This document shows positions 1 to 12,657 of a stretch of 64,000 bases of DNA, in pieces. The DNA lies in assembly GCF_030272615.1 (NCBI RefSeq), contig NC_081412.1, positions 102,476,796-102,540,795 of the forward strand, given 5' to 3'. Below the pieces are notes generated by a model, which searched no databases, had not been told where the DNA came from, and saw only the letters and a program-made list of their open reading frames with translations. This stretch comes from Cryptomeria japonica. Taxonomy: Eukaryota > Streptophyta > Pinopsida > Cupressales > Cupressaceae. Within the stretch, counting starts at the first letter, position 1, and the number at the start of each line of letters is the position of its first letter. A program made the translations under genes and the position numbers.

Positions 1-1185
1 CTTGTTGGAGTTAGCAGTGTTGATCATGTAGCATGATTATATGAGCTCTCATTTTGCTCCCATTGAGCATGCATCTAGTTCAATCTCTCATGAATCAAGA
101 GTAGATTAGAAATATGAGGAGATATTTGGTCACTTGAACCTATGTGTGTTTCAATCATCCACACTGGTTATTAAGACTTGTTTTGACTCTCCTCCACCTC
201 CTACTTCTTTAGAGATCAATTCATTTTGGTAGGTTGATTGTTCCCTTCCAGTTTCAGTAGAATGGGATGAGTACTTGCTATAAATTGCAGGGTTATTTGA
301 TACATCACACACTCCCAAACATTAGGGACATGATTGAGGATACTCCATTCTTCTTTGATGGAGTTTGAGCATTCATGTCATCCCATCTTTAATGCCCTCA
401 AAGATTGTTCATTGGGTATCTTCACAATAGTTTGGATTTTCTTTAGTTAATTTGGCATATCATGATTTAGACAGTTGGATAGTTGAACGGTCTTTAATGG
501 CACACATCTAGAGACTATTCCTTCCATCTCCTTTCATGGAGTTGTTTCAGCCTTGGTCACTTGACTTGTTTCTTCATAAGGGGAGGATCATGATTTTCTG
601 CTCTTGGATCTCCATTAGCATACATCCTCGATATTTCATCTTCAACTTTGGAGCTTCTTCATTATGGAGGGAATAAATAGTCTCTTATTCTCTCTCTTAT
701 GGGGGAGGATATTATTATGCTTTTGTGACTGATTTTGTACTTGGGGGGCCACTTGAATTCCTTCATCTTAGTCACATGTAGTACCTTTTTCATTTTATTG
801 CATCTCTCATTTTTGATAAATGTTTTTTCCCATGTGTTTTTTCTCCTTTTCTCCATTTAGAGAGACCTCATTGGTGTGAGTTGCATTGCTTTGCATTGGT
901 TTGTAAATGAGTACCTAATCAGGCCTAGTTGTTGGGAATCATTCATACATACATTTTGCATTCATCATTAACTCTTTAGCTTATCCCTAAGTTATTCTTA
1001 ACGAGTGGTGTTGGAGTAATTTTAGGACACTTATCTAGAATTTATTTATTAATTAGGTCATTTAATTTCTTTTTCACTTAAGATAAATTGAAGTGCTTTA
1101 TTTTATCTATGTGTAATGCTTTTTTAGTTCAAGATCACTTAGAGGCACATCTAGTTAGATTTTTAGCATGTGGTTGAGCGTAATT
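1..1185. other. Old repeat-like DNA with no recognisable gene
   Basis: No coding region, RNA gene or clear element could be supported here. A TGTTGGAGTAAT-like start near 1009 resembles the beginning of a plant LTR, and the sequence resumes at 7732 after element A, so an interrupted older LTR is possible. Its other end was not identified. Confidence 0.4.
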
Positions 1186-2037
1186 TGTTAGATGCAATGA
1201 CAATCCCAAAGACACTGAGAGGGGGGGGGATGAATCAGTGTCTAACCAGTTAATGGAATATTTGAACTTATTTATAACTTTGCAACTCTAATTAATGTAC
1301 CGGTAAACAAGTAATAAACAGAAAATAGAAATAACAGAGGCAACATAAATGCACACCATAACACAAGATATTTTGGTGAGGAAACCCAATAAGGGAAAAA
1401 CCTCGATGGGATTTGTGACCCACAATATTTACTCACTGGTCAATATGAATAAATATTACTTACAATAGGGGCCTACACATGCAGTAAGGCCAACAACCTA
1501 GAGCTCATTTCTCAATGAAAGAGTCTCATTGACTACAAAATGGATAATTAAATCCAAGACAATGTACTGCTCAAAATAGCATCTGCAATGCTTTATTCAG
1601 TACCAGTTTAAGCTCTGCCAAAAACCTTAACCAAAAACTTGTCGGTGAATGATATTCACTCACTTAACCTTTCTGCCTTATTACAAAATCTTTTTGCTAT
1701 CTTCTACATAACACCATATCATAATTGCCTCTAAATATTATATCAAAAATGACCTATAAGATCTCATACATATATGAGTCTTTACAATACATCATGTCGA
1801 CCTACAAATAATTAATATTACAATATAATTCACATAAACAAAACTTGTCTCATGTCCTCCTGGATGTCGGTATGCTTCGTTGCCGGTGTAAACTAGATGT
1901 CGATGAATAAACTTGTTGTGTCTACCGGTGTCGGTGAATGATGTCTGCGTTTCTGGTGAACCTGTAGAATCTTGTTATCGGTTGGTTGCCATCAATGACA
2001 ACATCAACCATTCTCATGTGAGTGTAGAATGCCAACA
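1186..2037 (-). repeat. 3' LTR of element A
   Basis: 852 bases, beginning TGTTAG and ending CCAACA on the plus strand. It matches 6864-7726 along its length. It has a run of nine G where the other LTR has nineteen. It contains the C-tract box (as GAGAGGGG..TGAATCAGTG on this strand) and the CATTGATG motif shared with the other families in the window. Confidence 0.93.
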
Positions 2038-2386
2038 ATCTCCCCCTTTGGCATTAATGGCAACACTCATGAGAAAAATCCAAAAACTGTTGTCCAAAAG
2101 TGAAGTCCAAAACTGATCCCCAAAAAGGGTGTACTCCCCCTGTGCCACTGATTTCTTCTGTGCATTTTCTTCCATACATTTTTCTCCATACTACTCCCCC
2201 TTTGACATCAATGACAAAGGATGTCAAAAAGAATCAAAGAATACAAAAATTCTACCTCATAATTTGTAACTGGTTGTTTACAATTTGAAAGATATCTGCC
2301 AATATTAGATTCAGGCTCTAGATGAATTTAGTACTGTCAGAGATAATGGTTTATGTTTGCTGGATCATGTCAGTCAGATAATGCAT

Positions 2387-5377
2387 CTATTGATTCGATG
2401 ATCGTTCTCCTTGAATTAATGCCTTAGATAGCTCAACCTGCTGAGTTATAAGACTATCCAATTTTGGACCAAGTTTGTTTTCCAGCTCTTGGGCCTTCAT
2501 CTTTATCCTTGCTTTTTCTTGCTCCAATTTCTCTATCTTTTTCTCAAAAAATGCCATTTTCTGTTCAAGAACTGAGGTAAGTTCCGAAGAACCTATCATA
2601 TTATCTGCTATGTTATCTATCTCCTTTTGTGTTTCCTTAATCTTTTCATCAATGTCTTCAGTCAGGTGGTGAGGCTTACAAGCTTCCTTATACAATTCTT
2701 TGTATTCCAAAATTGTGGAATTAACTATCGGTAATAAGGAATCAATATGCTTAGTATAGTCCTTGATAGTCTTCTCAAATAATTCACCTTTTTATTTATT
2801 TACCCTTTCCTTAATGGTTTCTTCATTAACCTTATCTACAGTTAGAACATTTGAAGCAATAAATTTGGACAATGCATCCAATTTACTCAAAGAACCATCA
2901 ATATGATCTAACTTACATGTCGGTGCAATCATTTTCAAAATAGGCAATGTATCATCAATGGCCTTGTATGCTAAGGCATTGCACTCTGTGATCCTCTTAA
3001 TTGAATCCAAAAGAACATTTGTTACATTTATAGGTTGGAAATCTGTAGTAGATGTTCTTAGTTCTACAATAGCTTTCTTTTCCATAGATACTTGACCAAT
3101 TACCTTAACAATTTCTTCCTTGTTACCATCATTTGTTTCCTCTTTATTTACAGTTGCTATCGGTTTCTCACTCTATGTTGTTACCTCTGCTTCTGCTAGT
3201 TTCTCAGTCTGTGTATGAACCTTTGCATCTACCAGTTTCTCAGTGTCACACTTCTTAGCTTTTGTCGATATTTCAATGTTCTGAGAGTCAGCAATGTTAA
3301 CCGGTGACTCAGAGATCTCAATGTTTGTTTCATCAATTGTCTTAACCTCTGTAGTCTCTTTATCCATAACAATATTAACATCCGGTGTATCTATATTCAT
3401 AGTAAAAATATTTTTAGAATCTACATTAGTACCATCATGTGTTATTTCTTCAGCCTCCTTATCTGGTTGACTATCTATATATATCGGTATCTTTGAAGTT
3501 AATGGTGGGGTGTCCTATGCCGGTGGAGAAAGGTTATCTCTGACCTTTATAATAGGTACACTACCAATTTTTCTTTTACCTTTGTCCTTTTGATATACCT
3601 TCGCAAAAGATTTATCCATTTTCTGTCTCTCCCTCTCCTCTTTCTTTTCTTTTTCAAAAAAAATATGTCCCATTTGTCTGCAGTTTCATCATCTATCTCT
3701 TTCACTCTTCTAGCCATTAGGCTGACCTGCCGGTGACCACTCATAAAAATTGACCAGTTGGCTTCAACAATCAATTCATCAATCTCTTCTCTGGAATTAA
3801 TGGGGTGAACAACCAACAATTCTTCAACCTTTAACTTTTCATCCAATTCCATAACTGACATTCTTTTAGCCTCTAATCTTATGTACAAGTCATTAGGAAG
3901 ATCATCTACAACCTCAATCAAAACTTTCTTGTAGATGTCAAGATGCAAAATGATGCTTTCCTCTATTGTGTCCTTATCAGAATCCTTGAATGAATGATAA
4001 AGTTTATTTATATTGCAAAGATTATCATCTTGAGTAATTTCATTGACCAATTCCTCCGGTGCCTTAGGTTGTTTCTTCTTTGGAGTTAGTTTCTTCTTAG
4101 GTTCCCTTACAGCTTGCTACTTCTTCCTTAATGTTCTTGCCTTTTTAGGAGAAGGAGAAGGTACCAGTGAAGGTTTCCTCTTCTTCCTTTCAAATCTTTT
4201 GAACTCTGCTACCTTACCACTATCTGTATCAGAAGAAGTGACAACTGGTGAAACATGAGCTACCGGTTCTAGTCCTTCCAGTTCACTAGCAGAAATACCA
4301 CTCAAGTTCATCACATTTTCCTTAACTTCTTTAACCATTTTGGATGCATCTTTGATGAATTTTTCTATCCATCTTTCATCTCTTTTGATTACAAAACAAA
4401 TTTTCTTATCATACTTATCCATAATGCTCTGTGGTATCCTTTCTCTAGCCTTCATTTTGGTTTGGAAGCTTTTGAAATAGGCTTTTACCATGTCACCACT
4501 GTTGGCACCAATGTTGGTAATAGCTTCCATGATCTGTCTACGTACCGGGATGTCATATGCAAAGTCCTTGTGACCAATGTTAGGTATCTCCTTTATGAAG
4601 TAAAGCATTAAACACAAGTAGATTCCCAAAATGGAATGTCCCCTTCTTGTCACCCTTAATCTTCTTTAAGTTATCTAGCAGTTCATCCTTAAGCCACTCA
4701 CAGATGTTAGTTTTAGCATTTTTCTTAACCATCTCATATGCACTATGAATACACAAGTTAGAAATAGAATTTAACCTATTTGCATGTGTAACTTTGTATC
4801 TAAATACCATGCTCACATATTTCACATTTGCATCAGTGATATCATTAACCCTAAGAGACCTGTTGTCAAATGTAGCTCTGGTTAGGTCCACAACACCCTT
4901 GTTTGGTATCTTCTTCTTTTTGTTGGGCCTTGTACCGGTTGAGGGTAAACTAGTAACTGCCTTGATTGTTTCCTTAGTGATTTTAAAAATAGAGTCTAGC
5001 CACATAAGCTCCCCATGAACTTTTCTTAGAACAAGATGAACTATCTTATCCGAAAATTCAGGAATGTTCATAATTTCAACAAATCCTAAATCCTTAACAA
5101 TTTTATGCTCTGTCTTGACTAAACCTTGTTCATCTGTTATAACATCTATGTACATGTTCTTCAATTCATCAGACCCTAAATTCTCTATGTTGCAGTGAAT
5201 ATAAATCCTCAGGTCTTCGGCAAAAGCAACTCCCTTCAGAATCTTAGAAAAGGCTCCGATGGAATCATCTTGCTTAGCAATCTTAGGGATGATTTTAAAC
5301 ATGGGTCTAGGGTGCTTAATTTTTTCTACCATAGTAGGGTTTGCAATAAATTCAGGTGCAGAATATGAAGATGCCAT
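2387..5377 (-). pseudogene. Element A second ORF, about 1000 residues, unknown function
   Basis: One reading direction is broken by a frameshift near 4.6 kb, a stop near 4.1 kb (TAG), another frameshift near 3.55 kb and further stops towards the end. The start chosen is the ATG at 5377 (MASSYSAPEF). The first 265 residues look like a globular domain with no recognised motif. The middle has a basic serine/proline/lysine segment (SPSPKKARTLRKK) that could be a nuclear localisation signal. The last 110 residues are rich in E, K and Q with heptad-like spacing (coiled coil). It sits downstream of the zinc-knuckle ORF and ends about 340 bases before the polypurine tract. It resembles the large unknown proteins of plant non-autonomous LTR elements, but no family name can be defended from sequence alone. 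Confidence 0.7.
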
Positions 5378-5904
5378 TTCAAAAGATAAATACCTTTTGA
5401 CTTGAAATCCTTGAATGCCTGAAAAATCTTGCTACTTCGCCTTAGGATGCCTTTGCTCTCTCTTTGCGCTCTTCGAATGCTTGGATTCTTGGTGGATTGA
5501 AATGAGGGTTTTCTAGTGTTTTATAACCAAAAATTTCTTCAACAACCGCATTAAATTCTTGCTAGTTAAGTGAAGTCTTAACATATCTGTCGGTAAAGAA
5601 GAAATATAACTTCTTACCATCAACCGAGGGTAGAATGCATGATTTTCAGTTTGCTGCAATACCCCCTAAGGATTATTCCTTAGTTAGATGAAGAATCTCC
5701 TACCGGTGGAGGGATACTATGTTCTATCGGTGCAGAGACAGATTCATCAACTCTCTGATCTCTCTTCTTAATCCATTGTTTTGAAAATTCTTGCTTTATT
5801 TCATTTACTTTTTCCTTTCCTTTCTCATTAGATCATTTATTGTTCGCCAATATAGTCTTGCTTCTACAAAATTTTGCAATATGTCCAATCTTGTTACATG
5901 CATA

Positions 5905-6792
5905 TCAAGTTACATTATTCCTCTGAATAGCCTTTCCATATCCTTGACTGGTTTGTGTTTTGCATTGATTAGATAAATGTCCAAATCTACCACAAACATA
6001 GCATTTCACATTCATTCTGCAATTTTTTGAGTTGTGACCAACTTTGTTGCATTTGGAACATTGACTGATGGGTAAATTTATATTCTGATTATTTCTAAAT
6101 CTGCATTGATTTGCTCTATGACCAAATTTGTTGCAATTAAAATATTTCCAATAAAATTTATAAGCATTAGGTTGTCTTACTGGTTTGATGTGATCTTGAT
6201 TATTTGCAGTCCTAGAACTTTCTCCATGTTCAAATCCAAGTCCAATTGTATCTCCATCAGGTTTCTGTCTTTTCAACATGTCATCAAACCTTTCTGAACT
6301 TTTCTTGAATTTTTCTTTGTGTTCATTTGCAGTGATCAACTCATTTTCCAGAATGCCAATTTGTCTCCTAAGCTCCTCTTTATCATGTTGCATGTGAATC
6401 AAATCTATCTTTAGAATATCATTCTCATGAAAAAGTCTCAGATTTTCATTTGCTCCATCATTAAGTCTCCTAGTCAAGTCTTCCTCATTCTTCTTCCTGT
6501 CTTCAATATCCTTACATAGCCTCATGGTTAAATCTTGCATTTCATTCCTCATGTTTGTGTTCTCTTGCCTCGACTCCTCTGCAATATCTCTAAGAGTTTC
6601 CTTTTCATCATCATGTTTCTACATTTTCTCTTGAAGTTCCTTCCTCTTGTTTTGTGCTATAACAAGATTCTCCCGAAGTCCTTTAATGAATTCCTAGGCA
6701 GTCCTCAGATCATCTTCAAGTTTGATATTCTTCAATTTTTCTGCATCAAAATTTTCAAGAGCTCCTTCCAACTATTTTCTCAAACTCTCCAT
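5905..6792 (-). pseudogene. Element A first ORF: coiled-coil protein with three zinc knuckles
   Basis: The start chosen is the ATG at 6792, about 60 bases inside the primer site. Three in-frame TAG codons interrupt the first 75 codons (AAA TAG TTG, GCC TAG GAA, ATG TAG AAA), all where glutamine would fit the coiled coil; downstream the frame is open to 5905. Residues 1 to about 190 are charged and heptad-like. The last 80 residues hold three CX2CX4HX4C knuckles: one with its first Cys replaced (YFNCNKFGHRANQC), then CSKCNKVGHNSKNC and CYVCGRFGHLSNQC. The knuckles suggest a nucleic-acid-binding Gag-like role. The usual copia Gag (UBN2) domain seen in the other elements here is absent. Confidence 0.75.
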
Positions 6793-6863
6793 CAGTACCG
6801 GTTTCAGAATCTTCCTCAAGTTGTTAAGCTTTTGCAAATAGAGGACCAAGCTTTGATACCAAT

Positions 6864-7726
6864 TGTTAGATGCAATGACAGTCCCAAAGACACTGAGAGG
6901 GGGGGGGGGGGGGGGGGTGAATCAGTGTCTAATCGATTAATAGAATATTTGAACTTATTTATAACTTTGAAACTCAAAATAATGTACCGGTAGACAAGTA
7001 ATAATGCATCAAATAGAAATAACAGAGACAACATAAATGCACACCATAACACAAGATATTTTGGCGAGAAAACGCGGTAAGGGAAAAACTTCAGAGGGAT
7101 TTGTGACCCACAATATTTAATCACTGGCCAATATGAATAAATATTACTTACAATAGGGGCTTGCACATGCCTGAAGGCCAACAACCTAGAGCTCATTGTT
7201 CAATGAAAGAGTCTCACTGACTACAAAATGGATAATTAAATCCAAGACAATGTACTGCTCAAAATAGCATTTGGAATGCTTGATTTAGTACCAGTTTAAG
7301 CTCTGTCAGAAACCTTAACCAAAAACCTGCTGGTGAATGATATTCTCACATAACCTTTCTGCCTTATTACAAAACATTTTCGCTATCTTCACATAACACC
7401 ATATCATAATTGCCTCTAAATATTATATCAAAAAATGACCTATAAGATCTCATACATATATGAGTCTTTACAATACATCATGTCGGCTTACAAATAATTA
7501 ATTACATTACAATGTAATTCACATAAACAAAACTTGTCTCATGTCAGCCTAGATGTCGGTATGCTTCGTTGCCAGTCCAAACTAGATGCCAATGAATAAA
7601 CATATTGTGCTTGCCGGTGCCAGTGAATGATGTCTGTGTTGCTGATGAACCTATAGAATCTTGTTACCAGTTGGTTGCCATCAATGACAACATCAACCAT
7701 TCTCATGTGAGTGTAGAATGCCAACA
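6864..7726 (-). repeat. 5' LTR of element A
   Basis: 863 bases, TG...CA ends, matching 1186-2037. The primer-binding site lies immediately to its left on the plus-strand map, which fixes the minus orientation. It contains a run of 19 G at 6899-6917. Confidence 0.93.
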
Positions 7727-7731
7727 TAATT

Positions 7732-9985
7732 TAGCTCCTACTTTGCTTTAGTTCTTCTAATTTTAGGTTTAGGGCATCTCTTGGTTTCTATAAAGCAAGT
7801 CATTCATTCATTGTAATTGTACCTTCAATATTGAATATTCAATTGTTTTGTGCAATAATACAAAATTATTTGGTTTTTATAGAGCATGCAATATTTGCTT
7901 GCAGATGATTCTTGGCTACTATGGTTGATTATCAACTTCTACAATCCTTTCAATTTCATTACAATGTGTGATGCAAAGTGTACAACTGCAAGTGTGCAAT
8001 AAGACTCAAAAGGTCTACAGGGCTCCAAAGGGTGACTCACTAGACCTAGCCAGCCTTACCCACACTCCAAACTGGTTATGAGGGCTCACCCTCACCTACT
8101 TACAGACCTGCACAAGGCCAAACCCAATCCCTATGGGTTATACAACTTTGGCACAAAATTTGCTTTAGGGCTTCAGTCCCTTATTAAGGCACAAACATGG
8201 AAGTTGACTCAAATGGTTTCTCTGATTAGAAACAACACTTGGCACACTTCATTTGACCCTAGACAAATAAGTTCCAACCATTGGTTTGACTCTCCAAACC
8301 CTCAAACACCAAATGCACAATTTGACCTACTCGGCTACTAGGTCTCTCAAACTGAAAATGGGTGATACAAGAAAACTTTCCCAATGGACTTGGTACTGTT
8401 TTAATTGTTTTGAGGCCTCTTACTAGTGGCCAAACATTCCCCAAAAGGATAAAGCCCCCATAGTACTCTTGCAACCCCAAACCCCTACAAGGCTCATGGG
8501 CCTAATCGGCCAAATTTGGCTTGGAACACTTGCAAAATGTTGAAGTTGGGTGCATACTGGAAGGGCAATGAATTTGGAAGGTCTGTCCACCTTCTAGGAA
8601 CCTCAATCAATGCCTTGGACCAGGTTTTGGGCAGTCACCCATGCACAATATCATCAAACACCTCTTGACTGGCTAAATACATACAAATATTTAGCCTAGG
8701 GCATGATCAAATCCCTCTTGGCCTTCTTTTCCAGACCTTGAGCTTTTGGAGTTTTAAAATAAATCCTCTAACCCTACAAACCCCAGAAAAACAAGAAATT
8801 TCACCATGGGATTTGCAAGATATGCTTCATTTTGTGTGAAAACCCTCCAAACCCTAGGTTCACGGGTTGTTCCCAGTTAAACAATGATATCTTCCTCAAA
8901 TCAGCATCATATTGGATCAAACTAAAAGAAAATGATAGGTGATTCACCCCTCTACTCTTTCATGCCCACAGATCCGTACATACAATCCGTACCGTGACTC
9001 TCCTATGAAAGTTTGCTCAGAAAATCTATTTTATTTGCAAAAATTTGATCACAAATCATTACAAAAACCCCTAACCTTGTGGATTTCACATTGGGAACCT
9101 TAAATAGGCTTCCCCAACCATAGTTAACTGATCCCAATCAGTTGGAGACATTGGACATGTCATCCAACCGAAATTTGAAAATGTTGTCATAGTTGCTATG
9201 CAACTTTTTACAATTTTTGCACTTTTGCAACTTTGTGAGCACTTTTCAATTGTTTGCACTTGATGGAAAACTTGGGACCTCTCAACCCATGGATCTGAGC
9301 ATGAAATGATAGAAATGGACATCCTACCAAATGCCAAAGTCTAAAACATGAAAATTGTCAAAATTGCCTAGACTTGCCTAGACTAGATCCTAGTGGACTA
9401 AGGGACTTCTAGGCTTATAAAATGGCCTTAGAATGCCTTGACCACACATATTGGATCATGAGACATGTATGGTGGACTCCCATCCTTATTACAATGCCAA
9501 AAATAAGAAAATGCAAATTAGGTGCCCTGCACCAATGTGTGTACATAATTTAATACTTTCATTAAAATAAACTTGTAGACACATCACACAATCACATGAA
9601 AAATGCAACAACGAATCAAAAAAAGCTTAAAAGATTTTGAATATTTTGCAAGTACAAACAGGAGACAATTTTGCACTGTATTCATTGATATTCAAAAAAT
9701 GATCGACTCTGATACATAGAAATACCAATTCTCTACAACTAATCTCTATGAATCTACCTTAGAAACTAGTCTCTATCTACCCACCCAAATCAATTTTTTT
9801 AAGGACCCTCTACAAGTGGTCTTGAATATCCCTTTTATAGACAAATAAGGGAGAAAACAAGATTTGAACTATTGTACACTTGTCAATGCTTCATTTGACA
9901 TTTAAAAAAAAAAAATGAAAATATACTTGAGGCCTCTTTACTTGCACATGGAACAAAAGGTTAATTGTATGGTTCTATGTCACAC
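7732..9985. other. Unannotated repeat-like intergenic DNA
   Basis: The sequence continues from 1185 once element A and its target duplication are removed. No open frame above background, primer site, polypurine tract or terminal repeat was seen. The start (7732-7900) has the look of an LTR tail but could not be paired. Confidence 0.35.
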
Positions 9986-10020
9986 TTGGGGCTAACCCCA
10001 TGCATTTCAGTCAGACCGAT

Positions 10021-10089
10021 GTGGCAGCCACGCAATGCTGGCATGGAAGAATGCTTTTGGTTGGAATCATTCCGACCGGAAGGGTTCCG
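10021..10089 (+). repeat. Left inward-facing terminal motif block
   Basis: It holds a GTGGCAGCCAC/TGGCATGG segment and a GACCGGAAGGGTTCCG block. Both recur in the same order, inverted, at 50,244-50,309. The second block is itself partly palindromic. It lies 20 to 90 bases upstream of the TATA box at 10,108. Confidence 0.4.
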
Positions 10090-10107
10090 ACCAAGACACC
10101 CCTGCGC

Positions 10108-10115
10108 TATATAAA
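10108..10115 (+). promoter_or_regulatory. TATA box of the left, rightward gene
   Basis: TATATAAA after a GC-containing stretch. About 100 bases downstream is a plausible 5' splice site (GGAG then GTAAAC at 10,217), so a short untranslated first exon of about 80 bases would be spliced to the coding exons that start at 15,315. This is inference from signals only. Confidence 0.45.
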
Positions 10116-10317
10116 CCTCAAAATTGCCCTAAGCCCCTCATTTTGCATTAAGCGGCTTGGAGATAAATGGGAGAGGAGAGAGAAGGGGTAGGGATCTGGC
10201 CGGAACAGTTTTGGAGGTAAACGCTTTTTAAAAAAAATATTTTTTAGATGTATTTATTGTAGAATATTAATTTTTCTTGTAAATGGTTTTTTTTAATGGT
10301 TGATTAGTAAAATAAAT

Positions 10318-10632
10318 ACATACATACACAAACATACATAAATACAAACATACATACGTTCATACACATACATACAAATACGTACACAAACATACACATA
10401 CATACATACATATAGGTACATACATACATACATACATACATACATACATGCACACACATACATAAATACATACATATACATATATACATACATACGTACA
10501 TACATACATACGTACATACATACATACATACATACATACATACATACATACATACATACATACATACATACATGCATACATACATACATACACACACATA
10601 AAATAATTATACACATACACATACACATGCAC

Positions 10633-10711
<79 letters not shown>

Positions 10712-10725
10712 TACGCATACACATA
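10318..10725. repeat. Compound microsatellite (ACAT)n then (ACACAT)n
   Basis: Tetranucleotide ACAT repeats with scattered G substitutions to about 10,594, then nearly pure hexanucleotide ACACAT repeats from about 10,608 to 10,725. The long open frames on the minus strand (Met-Cys-Val-Tyr strings) are a by-product of the repeat and are not genes. Confidence 0.95.
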
Positions 10726-11460
10726 CTAGGACATGCTATAAGGGGTTGTGTGTGGTCCTAAGGGGTCACAAATGTTTTATAATGCATGTGTGACCCCTTA
10801 CAACCACACACGACCCCTTATAGCATCTTAGTGCATCTAATGCACCCCTTAGGACCTAATTTGACCACGTAGGACCCAATAGTGCCCTAAGGGGTCATGT
10901 GTGGTCCTAAGAGGTCACACATGTGTTAGAACACATGCATGACCCCCTAGGACCACACATGACCCCTTAGGACACATATGCACCCCTTATGACCTAATTG
11001 AACGTAATGATCACACTAGGATGCTATAAGGGGTCGTGTGTGGTCCTAAAGTGTCACGCATGTGTTATAACACGTGTGACCCCTTAGGACCACACACAAC
11101 CCCTTATAACATCCTAGTGTGTGTAATGCACCCCTTAGGACCTAATTTGACCACGCAGGACCAAATAGTGTCCTAAGGGGTCTTTTGTGGTCCTAAGGGG
11201 TCACACATGTGATCTAACATATGCATGACCCCTTAGGACCACATACAATCCCTTACAACACATATGCACCCCTTAGGACCTAATTTGATCACTTAGGACC
11301 AAATAGTGTACTAAGGGGTCATATGTGGTCCTAAGTGCTCACGCATGTGTTCAAACACATGCATGACCCCTTAGGACCACATACGACCCCTTATGACACA
11401 TATGCACCCCTTAGGACCTAATTTGACCACGTAGGACCAAATAGTATCCTAAGGGGGAGA
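10726..11460. repeat. Tandem palindromic array, left part
   Basis: Five units of about 138-149 bases. Each contains TGTGGTCCTAAGGGGTCAC followed within a few bases by its inverted copy GTGACCCCTTAGGACCACA, then CCCCTTAGGACCTAATTTGA. Each unit can therefore fold into a long hairpin. The array resumes at 14,663 beyond the inserted LTR pair. Confidence 0.9.
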
Positions 11461-11461
11461 T

Positions 11462-12657
11462 TGTTGGCAATATGTTGGATTTGGTTAAGTGTTGTCATTG
11501 ATGTCAACACTATATCTTGGTTTGAGGCTATCTCGGTTAGACATATCCCGGTTAGTCTTGGTGATCATCTTGGTTTTGGCTATGATTCTGATCCGGTATG
11601 GTCAGATCTCTAGAATCGGTTTTGGATGCTTACTCTAGATGGTTATTTATTTTCCATATTCTATTGGTTCATGTTTTGGTGCTCCGGTAACTATCGCTTA
11701 TGTTCCCGGTTGGTATTTCCCGGTACTAGTTAGCTTTACTGGTAAGTGATATTTGGTGTTTTGGTTAGGTGATTTTGGTCTGACTTATGGAATCAGTTTC
11801 TATTATGTTGAAGGTGCTTCTTGATCATATTCTGAGTGTTTGGTGACTTTGCATTCACTGGCATGTTGTTATGGTGCTCCTATTTGGATCCGATTAGACT
11901 TTCTGTGTTACTTCACTAAGGGTTTCTATTGGTTGGTGAAGCGTGTTGGATTTTGGTCTTAGTGGAATTTCTGGTGGATGGAATTGTTTGGTTACTTGAT
12001 TTAGGTCCATTCTATGTAATGTAAATCATAATATTGGTCTGATGATACCGTGTAATGTAATTTTTATTATTATGGGTTAATGGGTTTAGGGTTTAGCCAA
12101 CCTTGTCGATAAGGTTGATGATCTGTATTTATAGGTGACTTATTCGTGTAATTTGCATATGGATGGGATCAATAGCTATGTCTATATTATCAGAGGAAGG
12201 TTTATGTGAGAACAAGTGATATATCATTCGATGAAGGTTTTTGTATTGTAGGACAGACATCTGTGCTTAACCAGAACTATATCAAGCATTAGGAGATGCA
12301 CTTTCATAGTTCATTATTTCTGGATTATAGTCCGATGTTATTGTAAGTCAGTGAGACTTGTTTTTGTGATGAGCAGTGATCTCTAGGTGGTTGGCTTAAT
12401 TGCAAGTGCAATACGCATTGTAATTTCACATACTGTTGTAGAATTATTATCTAATTGTGGGTAGGGTTTCCCACTGTGGTTTTTCCCTTTATCGAGTTTT
12501 CCACGTCAAAATATTGGTGTTGTGTGTACTATGCTTTCATGTTCTATCCTTCATTGTGTTGGTTTCTTTGTACTCTAGGTTTAATGGTTTTGATATGCAT
12601 TAGTTTTGATTTCTGATGGTAAATTGATTCACCCCCCCTCTCAGTTCACTCCCAACA
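11462..12657 (+). repeat. LTR1 of the head-to-head pair
   Basis: Starts TGTTGGCAATATG and ends CTCCCAACA, about 1196 bases. It has the CATTGATGTCAAC motif near its start and the GATTCACCCCCC box 30 bases before its end. It is preceded by AAGGGGGAGAT, which looks like a polypurine tract but also overlaps the array unit (CTAAGGGG). Confidence 0.88.

Larger units (their letters stand above)
1186..7726 (-). mobile_element. Element A: complete non-autonomous LTR retrotransposon
   Basis: A 6.5 kb element read on the minus strand. The 5' LTR is 6864-7726 and the 3' LTR 1186-2037, with the direct duplication TAATT at 1181-1185 and 7727-7731. A tRNA-Met type primer site (TTGGTATCAAAGC on the minus strand) abuts the 5' LTR at about 6851-6863. 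A polypurine tract (AAAGGGGGAGAT) abuts the 3' LTR at 2038-2050. The internal 4.8 kb encodes a coiled-coil zinc-knuckle protein and a second long protein. No protease, integrase, reverse transcriptase or RNase H motif was found, so it must depend on another element for movement. LTR-LTR identity is about 92 percent by eye over 240 bases, so it is an old copy. Confidence 0.93.

Noticed and set aside
8078-8480. Short overlapping frames on both strands as genes
   Set aside because: No motif, splice context or similarity to anything recognised, and the lengths are what chance gives in this base composition.
10293-10724. Three overlapping open frames of Met-Cys-Tyr-Val repeats
   Set aside because: They are translations of the ACAT and ACACAT microsatellite in its three frames; there is no codon bias or neighbouring gene structure.
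11462-12657. Ordinary solo LTR
   Set aside because: The inverted partner at 13,469-14,662 and the shared leader-like sequence on the inner side of both argue for one rearranged element.
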